A DNA stretch of 64,000 bases from DAHUXD01 sp963805495 (GTDB lineage: Bacteria > Acidobacteriota > Thermoanaerobaculia > UBA5066 > Gp7-AA6), in the NCBI GenBank assembly GCA_963805495.1, contig CAWDUQ010000004.1:806001-870000 (forward strand), given 5' to 3'. The notes beneath the pieces are model-generated. The model worked only from the letters and a program-made list of their open reading frames with translations, did no database searches and was not told where the DNA came from. Of this stretch, positions 1 to 9,900 are shown one piece after another (within the stretch, counting starts at the first letter, position 1; each line of letters begins with the position of its first letter). A program made the translations under genes and the position numbers.

Positions 1-637
1 GGAAGCCGTTGGAGGCGTACTTGATCAGCTCCGCCGAGGCGACGTCGGTGATCACGAACGGGGTCTCGATCAGGAAAAGCGGGCTGTAGATCTCCTTCAG
101 GATCTCGATGGCGCGCGGGTCGCCGGCCCCGATGACCACGCGGTCGGGCCGCAGAAAGTCGGCGACCGCCGACCCTTCGCGCAGGAACTCGGGGTTGGAG
201 GCGACCGAGAACTCGTGCCGGCGGTTTCCGGCGCTGATGATCTGCTCGATCATCCGGCCGGTGCCGGTCGGCACGGTCGACTTCGTGACCACGACCTTGT
301 AGCCGTTCATGTGCTCGGCGATGATCTCGGCGACCTGGCGGACGAAGGTCAGGTCGGGCGAGCCGTCGGCCTTCGGCGGCGTGCCGACGGCGATGAAGAT
401 CGCGAGCGCTTCCTCGATGGCGGTCTTCAGGTCCGTCGTGAAGCGCAGACGCCCGGCACGCTCGTTGCGGGCGATGACCTCCTCGAGGCCGGGCTCGTAG
501 ATCGGAATCTGCCCGCCCTGAAGGGCCGCGATCTTCTTCGCGTCCTTGTCGACGCAGACGACGTTCATGCCGAAGTCCGCGAGACAGGCCCCCGTCACCA
601 GCCCGACGTACCCCGTCCCGATCATGCAGATGTTCAT
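1..637 (-). CDS. ugd: UDP-glucose 6-dehydrogenase, N-terminal part (runs off the window)
   Basis: This enzyme oxidises UDP-glucose to UDP-glucuronate with NAD+, supplying sugar for surface polysaccharide. The protein starts MNICMIGTGYVGLVTGA, with the Rossmann GxGxxG at residues 7-12. It continues with the family's acidic residue after the second strand (CVDKD) and the STVPTGTG segment. Only about 212 of the usual 430-460 residues are inside the window, so the catalytic Cys and C-terminal domain cannot be seen. It lies 21 nt downstream of a UDP-glucuronate 4-epimerase on the same strand, so the pair would make UDP-GlcA and then UDP-GalA. A related UDP-sugar dehydrogenase is possible, but the epimerase neighbour favours the UDP-glucose enzyme. 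Confidence 0.9.
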   Translation of the reverse strand, partial: MNICMIGTGYVGLVTGACLADFGMNVVCVDKDAKKIAALQGGQIPIYEPGLEEVIARNERAGRLRFTTDLKTAIEEALAIFIAVGTPPKADGSPDLTFVRQVAEIIAEHMNGYKVVVTKSTVPTGTGRMIEQIISAGNRRHEFSVASNPEFLREGSAVADFLRPDRVVIGAGDPRAIEILKEIYSPLFLIETPFVITDVASAELIKYASNGF

Positions 638-658
638 AGCCTGCGCCGTATCTCCTGC

Positions 659-1630
659 TTACTGTTGGCTGTTGACGGTTCGATCGGCCCGGCTCCGATA
701 CCACTCCACCGACCGGCGCAGTCCCTCCGCGAGAGGCACACGCGCGCGGAAGCCCAGCAACCGCTCCGCCTTTTCGGTGGACGCAAAGGTCACGGGGACG
801 TCGCCCGGCTGGTCCGGCTGGCGCAGGAGCCGCGCCGTTCGGCCGGTCGCCTTCTCGAGCGCCGAAACGAGCTCGGCCAGCGTCACCGGCCGGGCGCCCC
901 CGAGGTTCACGATTTCGAAGCCCCGGTCCCGCTCGAGGGCCGCCAGGATCCCGTCGGCGATGTCGTCGATGTACGTGTAGTCCCGCCGCGAGGTTCCGTC
1001 GCCGAAGAAGGGGATCGGCTCTCCGGACTCGAGGCCGCGGATGAAGCGGGCGATCGCCATCTCCGGGCGCTGCCTCGGCCCGTAGACCGTGAAGAACCGG
1101 AGGCAGACGGCCGGGAGTCCGTGGAGGTGGTGCGCGGTGAAGACGTGGAGCTCGCCGGCGCGCTTGGTAGCCGCGTAGGGCGAGACGGGCCGCTCGATCG
1201 GGTCCTCCTCCGAAAACGGCAGCTTGGAATTGACGCCGTAGACCGACGAGGAGGACGCGAAGACGAAGCGGGGGTTCTCGTGCGCCACCGCCGCGTCGAG
1301 GAGGTGGAGGGTGGCGACACAGTTGACCTCCTCGTAGAGGACGGCCTGCGTGAGCGAGGGCCGCACGCCGGCCCGGGCCGCCAGGTGCGCCACGGCGTCG
1401 AAGTGCTCTTCCGCGAAGAGGCGGAAAACGAGAGCCCGGTCGCGGATGTCGCCCTCGACCAGCCGGTAGGACGGGTGGCCGAGGTGCGGCGCGACGTTCG
1501 ACCGCTTGATTGCCGGGTCGTAGAAGTCGTTGAAGTCGTCGAGCGCGACCACGCGGTCGCCGCGCGCCAGCAGACGGTCCGTCAGATGCGAGCCGATGAA
1601 GCCCGCACCGCCTGTGACCAGGATCCGCAT
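659..1630 (-). CDS. UDP-glucuronate 4-epimerase-like NAD-dependent epimerase
   Basis: A 323-residue extended short-chain dehydrogenase that probably interconverts UDP-glucuronate and UDP-galacturonate. The NAD motif GGAGFIGSH is at residues 7-15. SSSVYG and the YxxxK pair (Tyr152, Lys156) form the active site. FNDFYDPAIKRSN and AGVRPS match the UDP-glucuronate epimerase subgroup rather than GalE. The ATG at 1630 shares one base with the mlaD TGA stop, so translation is probably coupled. An in-frame extension upstream would lie inside mlaD and is not needed. The dehydrogenase for its substrate follows directly. Exact sugar specificity is inferred. Confidence 0.88.
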   Translation of the reverse strand: MRILVTGGAGFIGSHLTDRLLARGDRVVALDDFNDFYDPAIKRSNVAPHLGHPSYRLVEGDIRDRALVFRLFAEEHFDAVAHLAARAGVRPSLTQAVLYEEVNCVATLHLLDAAVAHENPRFVFASSSSVYGVNSKLPFSEEDPIERPVSPYAATKRAGELHVFTAHHLHGLPAVCLRFFTVYGPRQRPEMAIARFIRGLESGEPIPFFGDGTSRRDYTYIDDIADGILAALERDRGFEIVNLGGARPVTLAELVSALEKATGRTARLLRQPDQPGDVPVTFASTEKAERLLGFRARVPLAEGLRRSVEWYRSRADRTVNSQQ

Positions 1631-2820
1631 CACCGGGAGGGCGTCGGCATCGGCTCGATCGTTCCGGCCGCGACCCCGTCCTTGTATTCCTTCTTGATGG
1701 CTGCCTTCTGGCGGTCCTTGATGAGCCACCGGAGGATCGGGGACTGGTCGACTCCGACGACGAGACGGTGCGCCGCGTCGAAGAGTTCCGGGTCGTTGAT
1801 GAGCTTGCCGGCCGTGCCGTCGCCGTCGTCGAGCTTGCGGCTGATGGAGTCGAGGTGCAGCGTGAAGCTCTGAAGGTTCTTCGCGAATTCCTTGCCGAAC
1901 TGGGGGTCGTTCAGGAGGATGGGGATCGCGCCGTCGCCGTGCTGCAGGCTCTGGGCGACGACCGCGAGCGCCGAGGCCGCGGTCGCGAGATCGTCGACGA
2001 GCGCGTAGATCTTCTTCTTGCCCTCGGGGTCCGAGAGCAGCGCCGGGATGGCGCCGTTGCCGGTCCGGACGCCCTCGTCGATCTTCGCCAGCATCGACTG
2101 CACCGACCGGATGGCGCCGGCGAGCGATGCGCTGGTTTCCCGCCCGTACTTCTCGTCGATGAGGAGCTTCCCGGCGAGGCCCTGCCCGTTCTCGATCTTC
2201 TTGAGGATGCCGTTGAGGGAGTGGAGCGCGTCGTTGAAGCTGTTGCCGAGTTCTTTACTCTCGGGGCTCGACGAGGTCAGGGAGCCGAGCAGGCCCTCGC
2301 CCTTCTCGGTCCGGCCGAGGATGGCCTTCAGCGACTTGGCGATCGCGCCGAGGTCGGTCATGAGGTCGCCGCTGCCCTCCAGGAACTTTTCGATCCCGGC
2401 GCCGGGCGCCGCGGGGATCTCGCCGCCGATCGGGACCTCGGGCTCGTCGGCACGGCCCCCGGCGAGCTCGATGTATTTGTCGCCGAGGAGACCCCGCGTC
2501 TTGATCGCGGCCGTCGTTCCCTTGCGGAGCATCGGCGCCCACCGCCGCACGACGTCGTAAACGACCTGCACGGTCCGGTCGGCCGGGTTGCCCGAGAGGT
2601 TGACCTCCTGGACGTTGCCGACCACGACGCCGTTCAAGGTGACGACGTTGCCTCCCACGAGGCCCGCGGCCGACTCGAAGCGCGTCGAGTAGGGGAACTT
2701 CTTGCGGAAGAGGTTCGCCCGCTGGCCGACCATGAAGACTCCGATCATGGTCGCCACGAGAGCGATCATGACCACGAGGCCGACGCGGAAGCGGCGGCCG
2801 ACCTGCGTTTCTCCAACCAC
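1630..2820 (-). CDS. mlaD: MCE-domain lipid-binding protein of an Mla-type ABC transporter
   Basis: The membrane-anchored substrate-binding subunit (396 aa) of an Mla/MCE phospholipid transporter. An N-terminal transmembrane helix spans about residues 12-32. An MCE domain (about 38-120) includes GLVGGNVVTLNGVVVGNV and the TRGLLGDKYIEL element. The long C-terminal region is predicted mostly helical and has repeated amphipathic segments with GxG-A-G/P-LL-(N/S)DP motifs, as in longer MlaD relatives. Start is GTG at 2820, 3 nt after the ATPase stop. Gene order permease-ATPase-MCE is the classical Mla order. No periplasmic MlaC or outer-membrane MlaA is visible here. Confidence 0.88.
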   Translation of the reverse strand: MVGETQVGRRFRVGLVVMIALVATMIGVFMVGQRANLFRKKFPYSTRFESAAGLVGGNVVTLNGVVVGNVQEVNLSGNPADRTVQVVYDVVRRWAPMLRKGTTAAIKTRGLLGDKYIELAGGRADEPEVPIGGEIPAAPGAGIEKFLEGSGDLMTDLGAIAKSLKAILGRTEKGEGLLGSLTSSSPESKELGNSFNDALHSLNGILKKIENGQGLAGKLLIDEKYGRETSASLAGAIRSVQSMLAKIDEGVRTGNGAIPALLSDPEGKKKIYALVDDLATAASALAVVAQSLQHGDGAIPILLNDPQFGKEFAKNLQSFTLHLDSISRKLDDGDGTAGKLINDPELFDAAHRLVVGVDQSPILRWLIKDRQKAAIKKEYKDGVAAGTIEPMPTPSR

Positions 2821-2823
2821 GGG

Positions 2824-3660
2824 CTACGGTCCTTTCGGCGCGGGCACGGTCTGGAAAACGCCGGTGCCGCACGGGAAACCCATGGAGCGAAAGTACTCCA
2901 GGAGCACGGGGTGGCCGCCGCGGGCGGCCTCTTCGAAGGTCCCGATGAACTGGAACCGTCCCTGGTGGAGGAAGGCGAGCCGGTCGGCGACCGTCCGGGC
3001 CGCGACGATGTCGTGGGTGACGACGATCGACGTCGTCTCCATCCGCACGTTGAGGTCGACGATGAGCTGGGCGATCTTCTCGGAGGACAGGGGGTCGAGG
3101 CCCGTCGTGGGCTCGTCGTACAGGATGATGTCGGGGTCGAGCGCGATCGAGCGGGCCAGGGCCACGCGCTTGCGCATGCCCCCGGACAGTTCGGAGGGCA
3201 TCTTTCGCTGGATCCCGGGCAGGCCCACCATCGTCAGCTTCTCGGCCACGATGGCCGCGACCTGCTCGGGGGTCTTGTCGGTGTGTTCCCGAACCGGAAA
3301 AGCGATGTTCGCCTCCACGTCCATGGAGTCGAACAGGGCACCGCCCTGGAAGAGCATCGCGGTGCGCCGGCGGACGGGCGACAGATCTTCCTCCGAAAGG
3401 CCGACGACCGACTCGCCGAAGACGAGGACGTCGCCGGCGTCCGGCTGGGTCAGGCCGTTGATGTGGCGCAGCGTCACGCTCTTGCCCGTGCCCGAGGGCC
3501 CGAGGATGCAGAGCACCTCGCCGCGCCGAATCTTGAGGTTGACTCCGGCGAGGATGTCGCGGCCGGAATACCGCTTCCAGACTTCGCGAAACTCGACGAT
3601 CGTGTCGCCGAGCTCGTGCGTTGCGACCTTCGGGCCGGTCGTGGCGGGGGCGGAGCTCAT
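2824..3660 (-). CDS. mlaF: ABC transporter ATPase, MlaF type
   Basis: A 278-residue ATPase energising the Mla lipid transporter on the cytoplasmic face. Walker A GPSGTGKS is at residues 54-61, the signature LSGGMRKRVALAR starts near 158 and Walker B IILYDEPTTGLDP ends near 190. The LSGGM(R/K)KR form of the signature is typical of the MlaF subgroup. The start chosen is ATG 3660, which overlaps the permease stop by one base (TGATG). The frame stays open far upstream, but that part lies in the permease gene and has no matching domain. Confidence 0.93.
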   Translation of the reverse strand: MSSAPATTGPKVATHELGDTIVEFREVWKRYSGRDILAGVNLKIRRGEVLCILGPSGTGKSVTLRHINGLTQPDAGDVLVFGESVVGLSEEDLSPVRRRTAMLFQGGALFDSMDVEANIAFPVREHTDKTPEQVAAIVAEKLTMVGLPGIQRKMPSELSGGMRKRVALARSIALDPDIILYDEPTTGLDPLSSEKIAQLIVDLNVRMETTSIVVTHDIVAARTVADRLAFLHQGRFQFIGTFEEAARGGHPVLLEYFRSMGFPCGTGVFQTVPAPKGP

Positions 3661-4490
3661 CAGATGGCGAGGAAGAGTTTCGTGAGGAAGAAGTCCGACA
3701 CGAGAACGCAGATCGAGGCGAGCACCACCGTCCGGGTCGTGGCCAGGCCGACGGAGGCCGCGCCCCCCTGCGCCTGGAGCCCGTTGTAACAGCCGATCGC
3801 CGCGATCTCGAGGCCGAAGAAGAACGTCTTGCTCAGTCCGCTGAAGATGTCGGCGATCGAGAGCTGCTGCCAGATGCTGGTGATGTAGTCCTGGGCGGTC
3901 ATCTGGAGCTCGAGCACCGCGATGCCGAGGCCGCCGAGGATTCCGAGGACGTCGGCAATGGCGGTCAGGACCGGCATCATGATGATCGTCGCGAGCACGC
4001 GCGGGACGACCAGGCGCCGCACGGGCGAGATCGCCATCGCCCGCAGGGCGTCGACCTGCTCGGTCACGGTCATCGAGCCGAGCTCGGCCGTGATGCCCGA
4101 GCCGACGCGGCCGCCGACCATGAGCGCCGTCAGCACCGGGCCGAGCTCCCGGACGAGCGACAGCGAGACGACCCGCCCGACGAACATCTTGCCGCCGAAA
4201 GCCTCGAGCGAGTAGGCCGTCTGCAGCGCGAGGACCATGCCCGTGAACAACGCCGTGATCCCCGTGATCGAGACGGATTTGACGCCGAGCTCGTCCATCT
4301 GGTCGAGGAGCGCCGAGCCGTAGAAGGGGCGGCTGAACATCGCCGCGAAGGTCTGGCCCAGGAGCTGGGAGAGTCCCCCGATGTACTCGAGGAGCTGGGA
4401 ACCCTTGCGGCCGAAACGGTCCACGAATCGCAGCCATCGGAGGTTGCGATAGAAGATCGCCGTCGCGGAGGGTGGCGTGGGCTGCGTCAT
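3660..4490 (-). CDS. mlaE: ABC transporter permease, MlaE type
   Basis: A 276-residue integral inner-membrane permease of the MlaE/YrbE family. About five to six hydrophobic helices are visible. The family-conserved stretch VRELGPVLTALMVGGRVGSG followed by ELGSMTVTEQVDALRAM is intact. It is the first gene of a five-gene minus-strand run (mlaE-F-D-epimerase-ugd). The region between it and the divergent acyltransferase (4491-4576) must hold both promoters. A TAGAAT box (4508-4503) sits 12 nt before the ATG. Confidence 0.93.
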   Translation of the reverse strand: MTQPTPPSATAIFYRNLRWLRFVDRFGRKGSQLLEYIGGLSQLLGQTFAAMFSRPFYGSALLDQMDELGVKSVSITGITALFTGMVLALQTAYSLEAFGGKMFVGRVVSLSLVRELGPVLTALMVGGRVGSGITAELGSMTVTEQVDALRAMAISPVRRLVVPRVLATIIMMPVLTAIADVLGILGGLGIAVLELQMTAQDYITSIWQQLSIADIFSGLSKTFFFGLEIAAIGCYNGLQAQGGAASVGLATTRTVVLASICVLVSDFFLTKLFLAI

Positions 4491-4502
4491 TGGAGACGGG
4501 GC

Positions 4503-4508
4503 ATTCTA
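4503..4508 (-). promoter_or_regulatory. -10 box of the mlaE operon
   Basis: TAGAAT on the minus strand, 12 nt before the mlaE ATG. Transcription would begin only a few bases before the start codon. No ribosome binding site lies between them. Confidence 0.45.
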
Positions 4509-4562
4509 CGCCGTGACTCCGTGCGGTGTAAACGCCGGACGCATCGAGAGTTGTCGCTCTGC

Positions 4563-4568
4563 TACGAT
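4563..4568 (+). promoter_or_regulatory. Extended -10 box, leaderless plsC start
   Basis: TACGAT preceded by TGC, an extended -10. It ends 8 nt before the GTG start of the acyltransferase. With the normal 6-8 nt from -10 to transcription start, the mRNA would begin at or next to the start codon. No ribosome binding site is seen. Confidence 0.55.
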
Positions 4569-4576
4569 GCGGCGCC

Positions 4577-5326
4577 GTGCGATTCCTCCGTTCCCTCGCG
4601 GCGTGGGTCGTGATCGCCGGCTCGACGATCCTCTGCGGTCTCCCGGCGATTCCGATGGGCTTCGTGCCGCCCCGCGGGGCCTGGTCGATGTTTTTCGGAC
4701 GTGCCTGGTCGCGCACGATTCTGGGGGGAACGGGAGTGCGGGTCCGCGTGCTCCACCCGGAGCGGTTCGGCCGCGGACAGAGCTTCGTGGTCGCGGCCAA
4801 CCACGAGAGCTTCTACGACATCCTCGTCCTCTTCGCGCGCCTGCCGATGAAGATCTCCTTCCTCGCCAAGCGCAACCTCTTCCGGCTGCCGATCCTGGGC
4901 TGGTCGATGGCGGCCGCCGGCTTCGTGCCGGTCGACCGGGGCGAGCGGCGGCGCGGCGCCGCCACCGTCGACGCGGCGTTGCAACGGGCCGGGAAGGGCA
5001 GCTCGCTCATCGTCTTTCCGGAGGAGACGCGCACCCGCACGGGCGAGCTCCTGCCGTTCAAGGCGGGCGCCGCGTTGCTCGCGATCCGGTCGGGCCTTCC
5101 GATCCTGCCGATCGGCATCGGCGGCACCTTCGGCATTCTGCAGCGGGGCGGATTCACCGTGACGCCTTCGGAGGTCGCGATCGCGGTGGGCGAGCCGATC
5201 CCGGTCACCGGGCTCTCGAGCCGCGAGCGCGGCGAGCTGACGGAACGGCTGCGCGAGCGCGTCGAGGCGCTGCGCGCCGAGGCGCGGGCCGCCGTGGCAT
5301 ACAATCCGGAACAGGAGAAATCATGA
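4577..5326 (+). CDS. plsC: 1-acyl-sn-glycerol-3-phosphate acyltransferase
   Basis: A 249-residue acyltransferase that acylates lysophosphatidate to phosphatidate at the inner membrane. The catalytic NHxxxxD motif is NHESFYD with His76 and Asp81. The second block, FPEETRTRTGELLPFK, binds the glycerol phosphate. An N-terminal hydrophobic segment anchors the protein. Start is GTG 4577 with no ribosome binding site but a well placed -10 box. The stop overlaps the Mrp ATPase start (ATGA), so the two are coupled. Confidence 0.92.
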   Translation: MRFLRSLAAWVVIAGSTILCGLPAIPMGFVPPRGAWSMFFGRAWSRTILGGTGVRVRVLHPERFGRGQSFVVAANHESFYDILVLFARLPMKISFLAKRNLFRLPILGWSMAAAGFVPVDRGERRRGAATVDAALQRAGKGSSLIVFPEETRTRTGELLPFKAGAALLAIRSGLPILPIGIGGTFGILQRGGFTVTPSEVAIAVGEPIPVTGLSSRERGELTERLRERVEALRAEARAAVAYNPEQEKS

Positions 5327-6396
5327 GCGCCGCGGCGGAGCTGACCGAGGAGCGGGTCCTCGAAACGTTGAAAACGGTCCGGTTCCCGGGCCTTTCGAGG
5401 GACATCGTGTCGTTCGGTTTCGTGAAGGATCTCGAGGTCGGCGGCGGCAACGTCTCATTCCGCCTCGAGATCACGACCGAGTCCCCGAAGGCGGCCGAGG
5501 ATATCCGCCGCGATGCGACCGAGAAGCTGCAGAGCCTGGCCGGAGTGCAGGCGGTCACGATCCGCGTCGAGGTGAAGCCCCCTTCGGCCGCGGCGCCCCG
5601 CGCCGGTGCCCCGCCCCAGGCCGCGGGTCCCGCGATCCTCCCGGAGGTTCGCTTCAAGATCGCGGTCGCCTCGGGCAAGGGGGGCGTCGGCAAGTCGACC
5701 GTGGCCGCGAACCTGGCGCTCGCCCTCGAACGGCTCGGCCACCGGGTGGGCCTGATGGACTCGGACATCTACGGGCCGTCCCAGCAGATGATGATGGGCA
5801 TCGACGAGAAACCCCACGTGAACGAGTCGAACCAGATCGTGCCCATTGAGCGCCACGGCGTGAAGGTCATGTCGCTCGGGTTCCTCATGGACGTCGACCA
5901 GCCGGTCATCTGGCGCGGCCCGATGGTCATGAAGGCCGTCGAGCAGTTTCTCCAGGACGTCGCTTGGGGGTCGCTCGACTTCCTGGTGATCGATCTTCCG
6001 CCCGGGACCGGGGACGCCCAGCTGACCCTGACCCAGAAGATCCAGCTCTCGGGCGCCGTCATCGTGACGACGCCCCAGGACGTGTCGCTCATCGACGCGC
6101 GCAAGGGGCTGGCGATGTTCCAGAAGGTGAACGTGCCGGTCCTCGGGATCGTCGAGAACATGTCGTACTTCGTGTGTCCGGGCTGCGGCCGGCGGGAGGA
6201 GATTTTCAAGCACGGGGGCGGCGAACGCACCGCCCGCCAGCTCCAGGTGCCGTTTCTCGGGGAGATCGCGCTCGATCCGCGGGTCACCGCCGGCGGCGAC
6301 GCGGGGCGTCCGATCGTGGTCGGGGAGCCGAAGTCCGAAGTGACCGAGGCCTACATGCGGATCGCGGAGTCCGTCGCGAAATCCGTCGGCGTCTAG
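5323..6396 (+). CDS. apbC: Mrp/ApbC family iron-sulfur cluster carrier ATPase
   Basis: A 357-residue P-loop ATPase that carries Fe-S clusters to apoproteins. Residues 1-85 form the MIP18/DUF59 domain. The deviant Walker A GKGGVGKST is at 118-126. The C-terminal CPGC pair (about 285-288) is the bridging cluster site. Length and order match bacterial Mrp. The start at ATG 5323 overlaps the plsC stop; the open frame upstream is out-of-frame plsC sequence. Conserved NPPGTGD-like DLPPGTGDAQLT is present. Role assigned from family knowledge. Confidence 0.94.
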   Translation: MSAAAELTEERVLETLKTVRFPGLSRDIVSFGFVKDLEVGGGNVSFRLEITTESPKAAEDIRRDATEKLQSLAGVQAVTIRVEVKPPSAAAPRAGAPPQAAGPAILPEVRFKIAVASGKGGVGKSTVAANLALALERLGHRVGLMDSDIYGPSQQMMMGIDEKPHVNESNQIVPIERHGVKVMSLGFLMDVDQPVIWRGPMVMKAVEQFLQDVAWGSLDFLVIDLPPGTGDAQLTLTQKIQLSGAVIVTTPQDVSLIDARKGLAMFQKVNVPVLGIVENMSYFVCPGCGRREEIFKHGGGERTARQLQVPFLGEIALDPRVTAGGDAGRPIVVGEPKSEVTEAYMRIAESVAKSVGV

Positions 6397-6414
6397 GAGC
6401 CGTTCCAGGACTTC

Positions 6415-6942
6415 ATGCCCGTTTCGATCGAGCTCGCCAAGACGGACATCACGTCGATGCCGGTCGACGCGATCGTCAACGCCGCCAACGAGGCCCTGCA
6501 GCTGGGTTCGGGCGTCGCCGGGGCGATCCGACTGCGCGGCGGACCGTCGATCCAGGAAGAGTGCGACCGGATCGGGACCTGCGCCGTCGGCCAGGCCGTC
6601 GTGACCAAGGGGGGCAAGCTCCACGCCCGCTGGGTGATCCACGCCGTCGGTCCCGTCTGGAAGGGCGGAGACTACGGCGAGGAGATGCTTCTCGCCTCCG
6701 CGGTCCTGCAAGCACTGCGCCGGGCCGAGGACATCGGCGCCACCTCGGTCGCGATCCCCGCGCTCTCCACGGGGGCCTTCGGATTCCCGCTCCGGCAGGC
6801 GGCCGAGATCACGGTCGCCGCCGCCCGTTCGTTCGTACCGAACGCCGAATACGTCCAGCGGATCGTCTTCTGCCTGCTCGAGGACTCCGTCTACGAGGCG
6901 TTCCGGACCGCGCTCGGCGGCGAATCCTCCGCCACCGGCTAG
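6415..6942 (+). CDS. Macro domain protein, probable ADP-ribose hydrolase
   Basis: A 175-residue single macro domain that binds ADP-ribose and likely removes O-acetyl-ADP-ribose or mono-ADP-ribose marks. Key elements are DAIVNAANEAL near residue 18 (the Asn pair that positions the distal ribose), the Gly-rich loop GSGVAGAI, and the phosphate loop STGAFGFP near 118. It sits 18 nt after apbC and 1 nt before the FG-GAP gene. The closest family type looks like the TM1508/Af1521-like macro proteins (inference). Substrate not deducible. Confidence 0.88.
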   Translation: MPVSIELAKTDITSMPVDAIVNAANEALQLGSGVAGAIRLRGGPSIQEECDRIGTCAVGQAVVTKGGKLHARWVIHAVGPVWKGGDYGEEMLLASAVLQALRRAEDIGATSVAIPALSTGAFGFPLRQAAEITVAAARSFVPNAEYVQRIVFCLLEDSVYEAFRTALGGESSATG

Positions 6943-6943
6943 C

Positions 6944-9900
6944 GTGATCCTCGCCCTGCTCTTTCTCGCGGCGGGGGCCGCGCCGCTGTCGCCCGGACAG
7001 CTCCAGGCGCTGCAATCCGACCGCAACACCGGGCTCGCCGCGCTCGAGGAAGGCAACCTCGTCGAAGCCGGCCGCCGCTTCGAGCGCGTGCGCCGGGTCG
7101 CCCCGGCCGACCCGCTCGGCTGGGCGAACGGAGCGGTCGCCGCGATGCGGGCGAAGGACCTTGCCGCGGCGGAGAAGCTTCTCGCGGAGGCGTTGAAGCT
7201 TGCGCCCTCGGACCCGCGACTCCTCGCCCTCGACGGGGTGCGGCGCGAGCTCGGGGGCGACCTGCGCGGAGCCGAGGAAGCCTATGGCCGCGCGGCCGCC
7301 GCCGCTCCGGGAGACCTTCCCTCGCGCTGGGCGCAGGCGCGGCTGGCGAGCGCCCGGGGCGCGGAGGGCCGAAAGCTCGCCGCCGTCGAGATCGACTGCG
7401 GCCCTGGGGCAGTCGCCCAACAACCTCTTTCTCCTGGTTCGGCGGGCGGAGCTCGCCCGCGGGCTCGGCGACGCCACGGCGGCGGCTGCGGCCCGGGAGC
7501 GGCTGGCGCGCCTCGTGGTCGGCGACCCGCGGCTCGAGCGGGCGCTCGCCGAGGCGGCCGCGGCCGAGCTCGCCGGCGACGCGAAGACGGCGGATCTGAA
7601 GTACCGGATCGTCGAAAACATCCTCCGCACGACGCCGCAATACCAGCAGGCGCGCCGGGACGCCGAGCCGCAGTTCGTCGGGCTGCCGCTCGAAGAGTGG
7701 TCGCCGGAGCTCGCGGCGGCCCTGCGCGCCCGCGCGGGTCGCCCGGTCCCGGTGAAGTTCGCGCCGGTCGAAGGCGCCGGGCTCGAAGGCGTCGAGAGGT
7801 CTTCGGTCGTCCGGGTCACGGGGCCGTCGGGCCGCGACCTCGTGTTCGCGGGTTCGGCGGGTCTCCGCATCGCGGTGGCCACGGGGACGTCGTATCGGCT
7901 GGGGGAAGCGCTCCCGGGCTCGTCGGCGACCGACGCGGCCGTCGCCGACGTGACGAACTCGGGCTCGCTCGACGTCGCGACCCCGGGCGCCCTGTGGATC
8001 CGCGACGAAGCGGGCTTCCGGAAGACCCCGATCGCGGGGGGCGAGCGGATCGTTCCCTTCGACGTCGATGCGGACGGGGACCTCGATCTCTACGTGGCGG
8101 GTCCGGCCGGCGACCACCTGCTCCGAAACAATCTCGACGGGACCTTCACGGACGTGACCGGGGCGGCCGGGCTGCCTGCGGGCATCGCCTCGCGCGCGGC
8201 GGTTGCCGCGGACTTCGACCGCGACGGAGACATCGACCTGCTCGTCGCGCCCGTCGGCGGGGGCCTCGCGCTCTATGACAACCTGCGCGGCGGGCGACTC
8301 GCGCGGCGCGACGCGGGTCTGCCCGTCCGCGGAAACATCCGGGCGATCGAAGGCGGCGATCTCGACGCCGACGGGCGTCTCGACCTCGTCTGGGTCGGCG
8401 ACGGCGGGGCGTTCGTCGCCTTGAACCGCGGCGACGGCGTCTTTTTCGAATCGCGACCCCTCGGGGCCGGCGATTTTCCCCTTCTCTTCGACTACGACAA
8501 CGACGGCTTCCTCGACGTGCTTCTGGTTTCCGCGACCGGGCCTTCGACGCTCTGGCGCAACGACGGCGCGGGTCGATTCGAGAAGGCCGCCGTCGGAGCG
8601 CTCCCGTCCGGAGCGGCGGCCGAGGCCGTGGACTTCGACGGCGACGGTGACCTGGACCTCGTCTTCGTGACGCCGGCGGGGGGCGCCGCGCTCCTCTCGA
8701 ACGACGGCGGAAACGCGAACGGCTGGATCGACGTGGCGCTCGAGGGGCTTCCCACCGGGTCCGCCAAGGTCAACCGGTTCGGGTACGGCTCGGAGGTCGA
8801 GGCGCGGTCCGCGGACCTCTACGTCTACCGCATCGCGTCCCGGCCCGTCACGCGCCTGGGCCTCGGCGACCGGCGCCGTGCCGACGTGCTCCGGGTCGTC
8901 TGGACGAACGGCGTCCCGCAGAACGCACTCGACCCGAAGGTGAGGACGGTCCTGCGCGAAGTGCAGCAATTGAAGGGCTCCTGCCCGTTCGTTTACGCTT
9001 TCGACGGCGCGGCGTGGCGGTTCGTGACGGACGTCCTCGGGCGCGCGCCCGCCGGTCTTCTCTACGACGGCATCCATCAGGCGCCGGCCGACACGCGCGA
9101 GTGGCTCGCGATTCCGGGTCGCCTCCTCCGGCCGGTGGACGGGCGGCTCACACTCGACCTGACGGAGGAGCTCTGGGAGACCGCCTACATCGACCTCGCG
9201 GAGCTCCGGGCGGTCGACCACCCCCCGGGCGTCGAGATCGTCCCCAACGAGAAAATGGTGCCTCCGCCGTTTCCCGGGAAGTCGCTTTTCACGATCGCGA
9301 AGCCGTCGACGCCGCGGGCCCGGGACGAGTCCGGGCGCGATCGGACCGCGGAGATCGCGGCCGCGGACGGCGAGTTCCTCGGCGGCTTCGCGCCGACGAG
9401 CTACCAGGGGATCGTCGCGCCGCATGCGCTCGAGCTGGAGCTGCCCGCCGCCCGGGGCGCGCGCACGGTCATGCTCTATCTCACGGGGTGGATCCAGTAC
9501 GCGGACACGTCGATCAACGTCTCCCTCTCGCAGCGCCGCGACCTCGCGGCCGAAGGCCCGGTCCTCGAGGTTCCCGACGGGCACGGCGGCTGGAAGACGG
9601 CCATCGCGCCCATGGGCTATCCGGCCGGAAAGACCAAGACCATGCCGGTCGACCTCTCCGGGATCCTCGACCCGGCCGACCCGCGCGTGAGGATCCGGAC
9701 GAATCTCGCCATCTACTGGGACCGCATCGCTTACACGGTCGACGAGCCGCCGGCGCCGCTTCGGATCGCGTCGGCGCCGCTCGTCTCGGCCGACCTTTCG
9801 GAGCGCGGGTTCTCCCGGATGACCCGCGCCTCGGACGAGAGCCCGCACGTCTTCGTTCACGACGACGTGACGACCGGGCCCCGCTGGGCCGACATGGCCG

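Noticed and set aside
1768..3789. A 673-codon plus-strand open frame
   Set aside because: Antisense to mlaD and mlaF, low-complexity product, no ribosome binding site.
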